64,000 nt of DNA from Palsa-506 sp963707065 (GTDB taxonomy: Bacteria; Actinomycetota; Actinomycetes; Streptosporangiales; Streptosporangiaceae), in assembly GCA_963707065.1 (NCBI GenBank), contig CAVPPJ010000018.1, positions 434,001-498,000 on the forward strand, written 5' to 3'. Below, piece after piece: positions 43,239-52,499 of this stretch. Both the position numbers and the translations under genes were made by a program. Below the pieces are notes generated by a model. It made no database searches and was not told the DNA's origin. It worked only from the letters and a program-made list of their open reading frames with translations. Position 1 is the stretch's first letter; each line of letters opens with the position of its first letter.

Positions 43239-46078
43239 CCCCGTAAACGATCCAGGTCGGCTAGCTTGGCGCGGACCAGCCGGGCGTCGGGATGGTGCAT
43301 TTCGTCGAGGATGGCCGTGGCCTGCCGCCATGCGTCGGCTGCGGCGCGCAGATCGCCGACGGTCTGATAGGCGTCACCGAGGTGCCTGCGAATGGTCGCC
43401 TGGAGGTAGCGCTCGTCTGGCTCCAGGAGCAGGGCAACGGCTCGCTGGTAGCTGGCGACGGCTAGGGATGGGCGGCCGAAGCGGTGCTCGGTGTAGCCGA
43501 CGCTGTCCCAGGCGGCGGCCTCACCGCACCGGTCGCCGCGTTCCCGGAACAGGGCGATGGCCTTCTGGCAGTGAGTCATGGCCTGCCGGTAATCCCCGAC
43601 ATGAGCGTGGCACCAGCCAACGTTATTGAGCGCTACGGCCTGACAGGCCAGATCCCCGGCGGCGCGGTAGAGACGGAGGGCCTTGAGGTCATGACCGAGC
43701 GATTGCCGGAACCGGCCCTGTCGCTCAAGGATCATGCCGATCCCGTGATGGGCACGGCCCTGGCCAGCCCGGTCGCCGAGCTGCCGGTACATCTCGAGCG
43801 ACTGCTGGCAGTGGGCGCGGGCCTTTCGATAGCAGCCGAGCAAGGTCGTGGCGCGACCGAGGCTGTGGTGGACGCGCGCCTGCGCCTGCTGGTCGCCGAG
43901 CCGCTGAGCGGCAGCCAGCGCCGTTTCCAGGGTGGCCGCGCAGTCGTGCCAGTACCCGCGCCGGATGAGGAAGGTGGTCAGGACCCAGGGGAGCTGCCAG
44001 GCATGGCTGTCAAACCCCTCGCTGGCCGCCTGGGCAACGGCCGCGAGGAGCACGCGGTACTCGCTGCTGAACCAGGCCATCACCTGCTCGTAGTCAGCAA
44101 TACGTTCCGGGATCACTCCGGGCTGCGCCGGCGGGAGGACGATTGCGTCGGACGCCGAATCCCGCACTATGTCAGCAGCGGACTGTGCGGTGTGCAGGTA
44201 GTGGTCAAGTCCGCGCTGGACGGCGGCGCGTCGTAGCTCGTCGGGGTCGGTGACCTCGGCTTGCTCGGCAGCGTAGGCACGCAGCAGGTCGTGCAGGGCG
44301 AACCGTCCTGCGGAGTTCTCGGCGATCAGGTGCGCGCGAGCGAGCTCGCCGAGCTGGCGGCGCGCCTGCTCACCGGGGACGGCGGCCAGGCTGGCGGCCG
44401 CCGGAGCGGTGATATCGGGGCCAGGGTGGACGCCCAGCAGGCGGAACATCCTGGCGGCGGGCTCGGTCAGGCTCTGGTAAGACCAGGAGAACGCCGCGCG
44501 GACGCTGGCGGCGGCATCCCCCGCGTCGAGGACGTCCAGCCTGCTGCGCACATTCCGCAGCTCGGCCGCCGCGGCGGCGAGCGGATGGCGCGGGTGCTCG
44601 GCCGCGCGGGCCGCGGTGATCGCCAGGGCCAGCGGGAGTCCCGCGCACAGCCGGATCAAATCGGCAGTGGCCCGGGGCTCGGCCGCAGTCCGGTCTGTGC
44701 CCAGATGACGGGCCAGCAGCAGGTCGGCGTCCGCGTCGGTGAGCATGTCCAGGGTCAGCGGGCGCGCGCCTTCGGCCGCGACCAGGCCGGTGAGCTGACT
44801 GCGGCTGGTCACCAGCACCAGGCAGCCAGGGCTGGCCGGTAGCAGCGGGCGCACCTGTTCCTCATCCCTGGCGTTATCCAGGATGATCAGCATGCGCCGG
44901 CCGGCCAGCAGGCTCCGGTACAAACTGGCCTTGGCCTCCAGGCCAGTCGGGATCGGCACCCCCGCAGGCTGGATGGCTTCCAGGAACCCGGTCAGCGCCT
45001 CCTGCGGCTTGACTGGGGCGGCCTTCGGGCCGAAGCCGCGCAGGCTGACATACAGCTGCCCGTCCGGAAACTGGCCGGCCGCCTGATGCGCCCAGTAGAC
45101 CGCCAGCGCGGTCTTACCGACTCCGGCGCTGCCGCCGATTGCGGAGATCAACGCGGTGCCGACCGTCCCGGCAGTCATCTCCAGCAGGCCGGTCATCTCC
45201 TGCAGCTCGTCCATTCGTCCCGCGAAGTGCGCCGGAGCCGTCGGCAGCTGCCGCGGAACGACCAGCCCGGCCGTGCGGCCCGGCCCGGCCACCTCGCTCG
45301 GGGCGGGGCGGGAGTTCAGGCTGGGCGGGAGGTCGAGCGCGGGGTCAGCGGACAGGATCTGCTGCTGCAGCTGGCGCAGGGCGGCACCTGGTTCCAGCCC
45401 AAGCTCGCTGATCAAGGTACGGCGGGCCTGCTGATATGCGGTCAGGGCAGCCGCCGGCCGGCCAGCCCGGTAGAGGGCGAGCATCAGCAGCAGGTGCAAC
45501 CGCTCGCGCAGCGGCTCGGCGGAGGCCAGTGCCCGCAGTTCGCCGATCACCTGGTGGTGACGGCCCAGGTGCAGGTCGGCGTCGATCCGGTCTTCCAGCG
45601 CAGCGGCCCGCAACTCGGCCAGGCGCGGAACCTCGCTGTCGGCCAGCAGCCCGCACGGGATATCAACGAACGGCTGCCCGCGCCACATCGACAGCGCGAC
45701 CTGCAGCTGCGCCGCGGCCTGGTCCCAGTACCCGCGCCTGGCCGCCTCCTTGCCAGAACCGCACAGTGCGGCAAACCGAATCACATCCACGTCACCGGGC
45801 TCAGCCGCGATGAGGTAACCGGGCGGGCGGGTCTGGATCAGCGTTTTCCCTGGCTCGCCCAGGGCATGGCGCAGCCGCTTGACATAGTTATGCAGCGTCG
45901 GCCGCGCCGAGCGCGGGGGCCTGCCCTCCCAGATCAGCTCGGCCAGCTCACTGGCCGCGACAACTCGTCCGTTACGGACCGCCAGGGCTGCCAGCAGCGC
46001 CCGCTGCTTGCCCTGCGGGATCGGGATAAGCGCCGTCCCGGACCGCACCAGCAGCGGTCCGAGAAGCAAGAACTCCAC
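43175..46078 (-). CDS. AfsR/SARP-family regulator: BTAD, NB-ARC ATPase and TPR domains
   Basis: A 967-residue regulator. N-terminal winged helix (VEFLLLGPLLVRSG, KQRALLAALAVRNGRVVAA, RPTLHNYVKRLRHAL) and BTAD (to about 245) are followed by an NB-ARC ATPase (Walker A GGSAGVGKTALAVYW; Walker B-like MLIILDNARDEEQ) and a C-terminal TPR array from about 690 (AVALNNVGWCHAHVGDY, AAWDSVGYTEHRFG). AfsR-like proteins integrate phosphorylation or ligand signals to activate secondary metabolism. GTG at 46078 was chosen for the GGGAG 6 nt upstream; the frame extends 7 codons further. The second SARP-type gene flanking the peptide importer. A 23-bp repeat array lies in its upstream region. Confidence 0.9.
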   Translation of the reverse strand: MEFLLLGPLLVRSGTALIPIPQGKQRALLAALAVRNGRVVAASELAELIWEGRPPRSARPTLHNYVKRLRHALGEPGKTLIQTRPPGYLIAAEPGDVDVIRFAALCGSGKEAARRGYWDQAAAQLQVALSMWRGQPFVDIPCGLLADSEVPRLAELRAAALEDRIDADLHLGRHHQVIGELRALASAEPLRERLHLLLMLALYRAGRPAAALTAYQQARRTLISELGLEPGAALRQLQQQILSADPALDLPPSLNSRPAPSEVAGPGRTAGLVVPRQLPTAPAHFAGRMDELQEMTGLLEMTAGTVGTALISAIGGSAGVGKTALAVYWAHQAAGQFPDGQLYVSLRGFGPKAAPVKPQEALTGFLEAIQPAGVPIPTGLEAKASLYRSLLAGRRMLIILDNARDEEQVRPLLPASPGCLVLVTSRSQLTGLVAAEGARPLTLDMLTDADADLLLARHLGTDRTAAEPRATADLIRLCAGLPLALAITAARAAEHPRHPLAAAAAELRNVRSRLDVLDAGDAAASVRAAFSWSYQSLTEPAARMFRLLGVHPGPDITAPAAASLAAVPGEQARRQLGELARAHLIAENSAGRFALHDLLRAYAAEQAEVTDPDELRRAAVQRGLDHYLHTAQSAADIVRDSASDAIVLPPAQPGVIPERIADYEQVMAWFSSEYRVLLAAVAQAASEGFDSHAWQLPWVLTTFLIRRGYWHDCAATLETALAAAQRLGDQQAQARVHHSLGRATTLLGCYRKARAHCQQSLEMYRQLGDRAGQGRAHHGIGMILERQGRFRQSLGHDLKALRLYRAAGDLACQAVALNNVGWCHAHVGDYRQAMTHCQKAIALFRERGDRCGEAAAWDSVGYTEHRFGRPSLAVASYQRAVALLLEPDERYLQATIRRHLGDAYQTVGDLRAAADAWRQATAILDEMHHPDARLVRAKLADLDRLRGQRVPAADAGLSAAIAGRSGK

Positions 46079-46166
46079 TGAAGTCTCCCAGCCATGCACC
46101 GAGCATCCTCAGCGCAGGCTAACCCGGCGCCCGTAACGAAACAGGGCAGGTCACGCATCGCACTAA

Positions 46167-46250
46167 TAACACCGCACGCATGCCCTCGTTAACACCGCAC
46201 GCATGCCCTCGTTAACACCGCACGCATGCGCCTCGTTAACACCGCACCGC
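46167..46250. repeat. Iteron-like direct repeats, 23-24 bp period
   Basis: TAACACCGCACGCATGC-type units start at 46167, 46190 and 46213, with a shortened fourth at 46237; spacings are 23, 23 and 24 bp. They lie about 90-170 nt upstream of the AfsR/SARP-type gene. SARP proteins recognise direct repeats about two helical turns apart, so this could be an autoregulatory or cross-regulatory site. Confidence 0.8.
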
Positions 46251-46380
46251 GCCAGTGGCTGTGCCGGTCAGGTGGCCCAAGGCGGCCCACCGAGCGGCTG
46301 GCCGAGGTCCCACCTACGGCCTGCTACCTGAGCGAGCGCGGCACGACGGCTTCCCGGGTCTGGGTCCGGCGACCAGGCCG

Positions 46381-46410
46381 TTGACACATTTGTTTGGAAA
46401 GTATACAAAC
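46381..46410 (+). promoter_or_regulatory. Promoter/operator of the exo-glucosaminidase gene
   Basis: TTGACA at 46381-46386 is a perfect -35; TACAAA at 46404-46409 (17-nt spacing) is a possible -10. Overlapping them is GTTTG-gaaagtata-CAAAC (46392-46410), an inverted repeat in an A+T-rich patch, suggesting substrate-responsive repression. Confidence 0.5.
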
Positions 46411-46472
46411 TAACTGATCTCGCCTGGGCGGGATGCCTGGCCGCGGTGACCCGTGAGACGGAGGCGCCAGCC

Positions 46473-49238
46473 ATGAAATCCGTTACCAGCCTTCGGTCCG
46501 CACTGCGTTCGCGGTCCGCACTGCGCACGCGGTTCCCGGGGGGCACGCAGTTCCCGGTGCGCGCGCTCATGGTGCTCGCCTTGGCGCTCTCGGTGGTGTC
46601 ATCGGTGCCGGCGGCGCCAGCGGCGTCCGCGTCCGCGGGGCAAGCGGCGTCCGGCGCACAGGCGGCGACCGCCCGCCTGGTGACTGCCACCACAGCCACT
46701 GCCGCCGCGCCGGCCCGTACGGCAGGCACCGGCATCCCGTCCTCTTCCGCGACCGGCAGCAGCGACCTGGCCAACCTGGGCACGCGGGGCTGGCAGGTAC
46801 ACAGCAGCGCGGGCGTCACCCGGCGGGGCGCGCGGATCTCCAGCCCCGGCTTCCGGGCACGCCACTGGCTGCGGGTGTCCAACGACAATGCCGGGGCGCC
46901 GGGGACCGAGATCGAGGCCCTGCTGCAGAACGGCCGCTGCCCGCACGTCTTCTTCTCCGACAACATGCGCAAATGCTTCGGCTTCGAGAACAGGGTCGGC
47001 AAAGTTACCGTCGCGCAGTTCGCGGTCCCCTGGTGGTGGCGGACGGACTTCGCCGCCCCCGCGCGGGCCGGCCGGGACGCGAAGCTGATCATCAACGGGG
47101 TCATCGGCGCGGCGAACGTGTGGGTCAACGGCCACAAGGTGGCCGGCCCGGCCAGAGTCACCGGCGCCTACGCGCGATTCACCTTCGACATCACCGGCCT
47201 GCTGAGGAAGACGCGGAACTCACTCGCCATCGAGGTAAAGCCGAACAACCCCAACAAGATGTTCACGCTGGATGACGTGGACTGGAACCAGATCCCGCCG
47301 GACAACAACACCGGCATCCAGTTCCCGGTCCAGCTCCAGGTGGCAGGGCCGCTGGCGGACGGCAACGCCCGCGTGATCGAGCACAATGCGCCTGACCTGG
47401 CCAGCTCCGCCCTGACCGTCAAGGCCGACATCACCAACGCCGCGTCCAGCCCGCAGCCGGGCAGGGTCACCGCGACCATTGCGCCGCCGGCCGGCGGCGG
47501 AGTGCCGGTAACGGTCAGCCAGGCGGTGACGGTGCCGCCCAGGACCACTCGCACGGTCGTGTTCAGCCCGGCCAGGTTCCCGGCCCTGACCATCCGGAAG
47601 CCGCGCATCTGGTGGCCCTACCAGCTGGGCAGCCAGCCGCTCTACGCGCTGGCGACCGCAGTGTCGCAGCGCGGCCGGACGCTGAATACGACCCGCGAGC
47701 AGTTCGGCATCCGGACGATTACCTCGACCCTGGTCGGCCGCTCGCCGGAGGCACCGCACGGAGCCCGGTCCTTCGCCGTGAACGGCGTGCCGATCGTGAT
47801 CCGCGGCGGTGGCTTCTCGCCGAACCTGTTCCTGCATTACTCGGCGGCCAATACCACCCGGCAGATCGCGCTGATGAAGAACCTGGGCATCAACGCTATC
47901 CGGCTGGAGGGCCACCTGATGCCCGCTGACTTCTACCGGCAGATGGACCGGGCCGGAATCCTGATCAACGCCGGCTACCAGTGCTGTGACGCGTGGCAGC
48001 TGCCGGGCAGCGGGCAGGGCGTTACCCGCGCTGACTACCGGCTGCTCCGCCGGTCGGCCCTGACCATCGGCCAGGATCTGCGCAATAACCCGAGCGTCTT
48101 CAGCTTCCAGTGGAGCGACAACCCACCTATCCCCCGGCAGGAGGCAGTGTCGCTGGCGGCATTCCGGCAGGCTGACTTCGACGATCCGGTCATCTCGTCC
48201 GCCGAGTACAACAGCAGCCCGATACTCGGTCCGGCGGGCGAGAAGGAGGGCCCGTACGACTGGGTGCCGCCGGACTACTGGTACGACACGACTCACTTCG
48301 ATCCGTCCGACTCGACCAGGACCAACGTGGGCGGCTCCTGGGGATACGACAGTGAGCAGAGCGCCGGGGACACGGTGCCGACCATCGACTCGCTCCGCCG
48401 GTTCCTGTCCGCGGCCGACCAGGCCCGGCTGTGGCAGGACCCGGGCGCCAACCAGTACCACGCCAACTACGAGGGGACCGGACACCGCGGATACGCGTTC
48501 GGCACGCTGTTCAACTTCGACACCGCGCTGCGGCACCGCTACGGCACCTGGCCCAGCCTGGCCAGCTATGTGGAGAAGGCCCAGGTCCAGAACTACGAGA
48601 ACACGCGCGCGCAGTTCGAGGCATTCATCGACCACACGGACCACGCCCCGACCCCGGCGACCGGGGTCATCTACTGGCAGCTCAACAAGGGCTGGCCGAG
48701 CCTGCTGTGGAACCTCTACGGCAGCGACGGTGACCAGCCGGGCAGCTACTTCGGCGCGCAGCAGGCCAACGAGCCGCTACACGCGATCTACGCCCTGGAC
48801 ACCGGCACGGTCACCCTGGATAACCTCGGCGGCGCCGCGCAAGCGGGCCTGTCGGTGGAATCCAGGGTCTACAACCTCAGCGGGAAACTGCTCGATGAGC
48901 GGCGGGCGTCCGGCCTCCGGCTGACCAGCCAGCAGGTACTGAGCAACGTGCTAGCGCCCCGGGTGCCAGCGGTAACGGCGCCGCCGGCCCCGGCCCGGGC
49001 GTACTTCGTCGAGTTGCTACTCCGGCAGGGGTCCCGGCTGGTGGACCGTAACGTCTACTGGCTGTCCACCCAGCGGGACATCGTGAACTGGAAGGCCACC
49101 ATCGGCAACCCGCAGGCCACCATGACCCAGTACGCGAACCTGCGCGCGCTGAGCACGTTGCCGCGGGCGACGGTGTCTGTGCGGGCCAGCACTGCCCGCC
49201 GCCGGGCCCGGCCGGCGCTGACCTGGCGACGACGATGA
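46473..49238 (+). CDS. Secreted exo-beta-D-glucosaminidase, GH2 (C-terminus lost to a frame change)
   Basis: A 921-residue GH2 enzyme of the CsxA (chitosan-degrading) type that releases glucosamine from chitosan ends. Basic N-terminus and hydrophobic signal region (VRALMVLALALSVVSS) to about residue 50, then sugar-binding, Ig-like and TIM-barrel domains. By alignment with Amycolatopsis CsxA the acid/base Asp is in FSFQWSDNPP (about 549) and the nucleophile Glu in YDSEQSAGDT (about 628). GGAGG lies 8 nt before ATG 46473. The last residues (STARRRARPALTWRRR) do not match the family; the proper continuation is in another frame (next entry), consistent with a one-base deletion near 49190-49210. 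The catalytic core is intact. Confidence 0.88.
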   Translation: MKSVTSLRSALRSRSALRTRFPGGTQFPVRALMVLALALSVVSSVPAAPAASASAGQAASGAQAATARLVTATTATAAAPARTAGTGIPSSSATGSSDLANLGTRGWQVHSSAGVTRRGARISSPGFRARHWLRVSNDNAGAPGTEIEALLQNGRCPHVFFSDNMRKCFGFENRVGKVTVAQFAVPWWWRTDFAAPARAGRDAKLIINGVIGAANVWVNGHKVAGPARVTGAYARFTFDITGLLRKTRNSLAIEVKPNNPNKMFTLDDVDWNQIPPDNNTGIQFPVQLQVAGPLADGNARVIEHNAPDLASSALTVKADITNAASSPQPGRVTATIAPPAGGGVPVTVSQAVTVPPRTTRTVVFSPARFPALTIRKPRIWWPYQLGSQPLYALATAVSQRGRTLNTTREQFGIRTITSTLVGRSPEAPHGARSFAVNGVPIVIRGGGFSPNLFLHYSAANTTRQIALMKNLGINAIRLEGHLMPADFYRQMDRAGILINAGYQCCDAWQLPGSGQGVTRADYRLLRRSALTIGQDLRNNPSVFSFQWSDNPPIPRQEAVSLAAFRQADFDDPVISSAEYNSSPILGPAGEKEGPYDWVPPDYWYDTTHFDPSDSTRTNVGGSWGYDSEQSAGDTVPTIDSLRRFLSAADQARLWQDPGANQYHANYEGTGHRGYAFGTLFNFDTALRHRYGTWPSLASYVEKAQVQNYENTRAQFEAFIDHTDHAPTPATGVIYWQLNKGWPSLLWNLYGSDGDQPGSYFGAQQANEPLHAIYALDTGTVTLDNLGGAAQAGLSVESRVYNLSGKLLDERRASGLRLTSQQVLSNVLAPRVPAVTAPPAPARAYFVELLLRQGSRLVDRNVYWLSTQRDIVNWKATIGNPQATMTQYANLRALSTLPRATVSVRASTARRRARPALTWRRR

Positions 49239-49528
49239 CGATCACGAACACCTCCCCGGCGCGGAAAGTCGCCTTCTTCCTGCGCGCGGACGTGCGCCGC
49301 GGCATCGCACGCGGCACTGGACTGCGCGGCGGAAAAAAGCTGTGGGGCGGAAACGAGCTCGAGTCCTCGATCTGGGCCGGCAACGACATCACCCTGTGGC
49401 CTGGCGAATCCCAGACGCTGACCGTCACTTATCGCGCTGCTGATCTGCGGGGCACGACCCCGGTGATCAGCGTCTCGGGCTGGAACGTGCCCCGGCTCGA
49501 TATCGCCGCGCCGCTGACCTCTGGCTAG
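49235..49528 (+). pseudogene. C-terminal Ig-like domain of the exo-glucosaminidase, out of frame
   Basis: 97 residues (MTITNTSPARKVAFFLRADV ... LWPGESQTLTVTYRAADLRG) that match the C-terminal beta-sandwich of CsxA-type GH2 enzymes, where the main ORF should continue. The frame is -1 relative to 46473-49238. Reading this frame upstream gives GPAGADLATT, plausible linker sequence, so the break lies near 49190-49210. The ATG overlaps the upstream TGA as ATGA, so reinitiation could in principle make it as a separate domain. Confidence 0.8.
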
Positions 49529-49555
49529 CGCCCGTCGCCCGGCTAGGCCGCCGGG

Positions 49556-51212
49556 TCAGGCGGCGCGGGCGGGTGGTCCGTGGCTGTGCAGGGTCCGCTG
49601 CCCGTCGGGGCTGACGGCGGTGATGGTGGCGTCGGGGTGCAGGGTGAGCTGCCAGCCCCAGCGGTGCACGGCGATGAGGTGGTGGAACGCGCACAGCAGC
49701 AGGAGGTTCGTGAGGCTGGTGGGGCCGCCGCGGCTGCGGGGGCGGAGGTGGTGGACCTGGCAGGCGGCGGGCCGCTGCCGGCAGCCGGGGAACGCGCAGT
49801 GCCGGTCCCGGGCGATCACCGCCCGGCGCAGGTGCCCCGGGATCTGCTCCGTGGCCTTGCCCACGTCCAGCGGCAGGCTGGCGGTGCCCGCGGGGCCGGG
49901 CAGCAGGCCCGTGCGCAGGAACGCGGCCAGCCCCGCCGGGCCGGACAGCACGTCCGCGGCATGCCGCAGGATCAGCCGCCGGACCCCGGCGCCCGCCGGC
50001 GACGCCGGCCCGGACGGCGACTCCCCCGGCAGCGGCCGACTGGCCGGACGGCGACGGCCCGGACGGCGACTCCCCCGGCAGCGGCCACCCAGACGGTGAC
50101 TGGCCAGACGATGGCTGGCCGGACGGCGGCTGGCCGGACGGCGGCCACCCGGACGGTGACTGGCCAGACGATGCCACCCGGACGGCGGCTGGCCGGAGCC
50201 GGGGCTCGCCGCGCAGCGCGGCGGCGAGCCGGTCCAGCACGGCCGAGTCCACGTGCCCGGAGACGACCGGCACGATGCTGGCGTCACAGTCGCTGCCCGG
50301 TCCGGCGGCGGGGCCGCGGGCCGCCCACGCCGCCTCCGCATCACTCGCGCCGTCGAGGCCGCGGAGCTGATCCAGGGTCATGTGCAGCTGGATCTGGGCC
50401 GGCTGCCCGGCCCGGTCCGGCAGGCACCCGGCGCCAATCAGCCGGCGGCAGGCCTCCTCCAGCGCGTCGTGGTCCCGCTGGCCCTTACTCCGGGTGTCCT
50501 CCGGGCCTGCCTTCCTGCCCAGCGCCTCGAGGACGGCCCGCAGCGCGGCGGCGCACTGCGGCGTCAGGTCACCCTGCACCCGCCCCGCGTCGTGCAACGT
50601 CAGGTCCAGCCGCAGCCACCGGTCACCGAACCCGCCATCATCGTCAGGATCGGGGCCGGCGCAGCGGCGCTGCATCTCCCCGGCCAGCCCGGCCAGATCC
50701 GCCAGATCGGCGCCGCCCGCCGCGGCGGCCAGCAAGATCGCGTCCGCATCGGCCTGCTTGCCGGCGGGGAGCTGGCCGGTCCAGGCGCAGATCTCCCGCG
50801 CCCACGACGCCGAGATGTCCCCCGCGGCCAGCGCGCCGCCGATGGCGGGGTGCGCGGCGAGGCGCCGCGCCCACGCCACCGCCCCGGCGGCCGCGCCGCG
50901 GGTGACGCGGGTCTGCCAGCGCAGCCACGCCCGCGCCGAGCCCTGACCGTCATCCTCATGCCCGCGGCCGGCCATGAACGCCGCCAGCATCCCCGCCCGC
51001 GCCGCCGTATGCAGCGACTCGATCCGCTCCAGGCCCCGCAGGCACTCCGCCTGCGCCGCGGCCGGCACCGACGCCATGTCCGCGTTCGCGAGGAACGCCA
51101 GCCCGGCCTGCGCCATCGCCACCGCATCAGCCGCCGACACCGGCACCGCCGGTGCCGGCACCGGCATGGCCGGAGGGGCCGGGCGTGCGGGCGGCTGACC
51201 AGGCAGGCACAT
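49556..51212 (-). pseudogene. DUF222/HNH endonuclease gene, frameshifted by a 49-bp duplication
   Basis: The N-terminal part (from ATG 51212, AAGGGGG upstream) encodes the helical DUF222 domain (RIESLHTAARAGMLAAFMA; DISASWAREICAWTGQLP). After a Ser-Gly-Gln-Pro repeat linker near 50180-50060 the frame runs into nonsense. The expected HNH nuclease domain (IARDRHCAFPGCRQRPAAC, CAFHHLIAVHRWGW) lies in the +1 frame, ending at TGA 49556. Both frames encode PLPGESPSGP from two DNA copies exactly 49 bp apart (50007 and 50056). Removing 49 bp joins linker to HNH domain in frame. Intact homologues are multicopy 13E12-like proteins in actinobacteria. Either a pseudogene, a switchable gene or a repeat-related assembly error. 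Confidence 0.85.
50007..50104. repeat. 49-bp-spaced duplication inside the HNH gene linker
   Basis: 31 identical bases start at 50007 and again at 50056; the surrounding 50040-50215 is made of related 15-bp units (GGACGGCGACTGGCC-like). Because 49 is not a multiple of 3, the extra copy shifts the frame. Confidence 0.85.
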
Positions 51213-51794
51213 GCCGGCACCCCCTTACTCGAATCTATGTTCCCAAACTACAAGCAGCCACCGACAAAACAGCGCGCTACCTGGGGGCTGGGATGCGCCG
51301 CCGCGTGCTGGTATCGTCGATGCCAGTGGCAGCGCACCGCCTGCCCGCTTCCGAGTCACCAGCCGGCCCGCGCCGCAGGTGGCAACGAGGACAAGGGTCC
51401 CCGACTCGCGTGCATCGTCCAGTCAGGTCTTGTATCCAGGCGGGCAGACGCGGGCAGACTCGCCGGGAAGACATGATCATGACTCAGGACAAGGCCAGGA
51501 AGACCGCCGCCCGCCAGCGCATGGCCGAGACTGGCGAGCCGTACAGCGTCGCGATGCGCGCCGTCCAGTCCGACCAACCGGACCGCGCTGCGGCCGGGCA
51601 AGATCCCGAAAGCCACGCCGCCAGCGCCTACACCGTGACGGCCGCCGGCCTCGTGACGACCGCCGGGGGAAGCAGCACGGACTGGGACGAGGAGTACTAC
51701 GCCGACGGCGCGGCCACCGAAGGCATCACCGTCGAGGAGTTCAAGGCCCGCGAGGCAGCTGACCAGGCCGAACGGCTGGCCGGCCAGGGCGCGA

Positions 51795-51899
51795 GGGCGA
51801 GTGGGCAGCTGGCCAGGGCGAGTGGGCGGCTGCCGAGGGCGAATGGGCGGCTGGCGATGGCGAGTGGGCGGCTGCCGAGGGCGAATGGGCGGCTGGCCG
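51795..51899. repeat. Five 21-bp tandem repeats encoding heptads
   Basis: Units of 21 bp such as GGGCGAGTGGGCGGCTGCCG start at 51795, 51816, 51837, 51858 and 51879 with one to four differences each. In the coiled-coil frame each encodes one heptad (GEWAAGQ, GEWAAAE, GEWAAGD ...). Confidence 0.88.
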
Positions 51900-52499
51900 G
51901 GCCCGGGAAATGGCGGGCCAGGCTAGCGAAATGGCGGGCCAGGTCAGCGAAATGGCGGACGATGCCAGCGAAATGGCTGACCGTGCGCAGGAGCGGGCCG
52001 ATCGCGCCCAGGAGCGAGCCGACCTGGCGCAGGAACGGGCCGAGGAGGCACAGGGACGCGCCGAGGAGGCACGGGACCGGGCGGACGAGGCCCGCGACCG
52101 GGTCGATGAAGCGCGGGACCTGGCCGACGAGGCCCGCGACGATGGCGATCCGGAGGCGCAGAAGCAGGCCGACCGGGAACTCCAGCAAGCCGAGCGGGAA
52201 GCTCACCGGGCCGAGCGGGAGCTGGATCGGGCCGAGCGGGAAGCCAGCCGGGCGCAGGAGCAGGCCGACCGGGAACTAGAGCAGGCAGAAAGGGCGCAGG
52301 AGCAGGCCGAGCGGGAAGAGGAACGGGCCGATCAGGGCCGGGAGTGGGCTGACGACAGTCCAGGCCGCCAGCACCACCCAGGGCCGGGCATGCACTCGCC
52401 GCGGCCCCGCGGCCGCCTCGCCCGCCGCGGGCACCCCGCCCGCCGCGAGCACCCTGGCTGCCCCGCTGAAATCGGCGGCATCGGGCCGCAGGCGGCTGG

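Larger units (their letters stand above)
46079..46472. other. 394-nt divergent region between AfsR-type gene and glucosaminidase gene
   Basis: No gene. It contains a 3.5-copy direct repeat (46167-46247) on the AfsR side and a relatively A+T-rich promoter/operator element (46381-46410) on the glucosaminidase side. The rest shows nothing recognisable. Confidence 0.5.

Noticed and set aside
41172..43331. A 719-residue minus-strand open frame
   Set aside because: Antisense of the fused ABC ATPase; composition typical of shadow frames.
46167..46250. Iterons as a replication origin
   Set aside because: No rep gene, no A+T-rich unwinding region; the position next to a SARP-type gene favours a regulatory role.
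49981..50220. Repeat block as a CRISPR array
   Set aside because: Units are 15 bp with no unique spacers and lie inside a coding linker; no cas gene is present.
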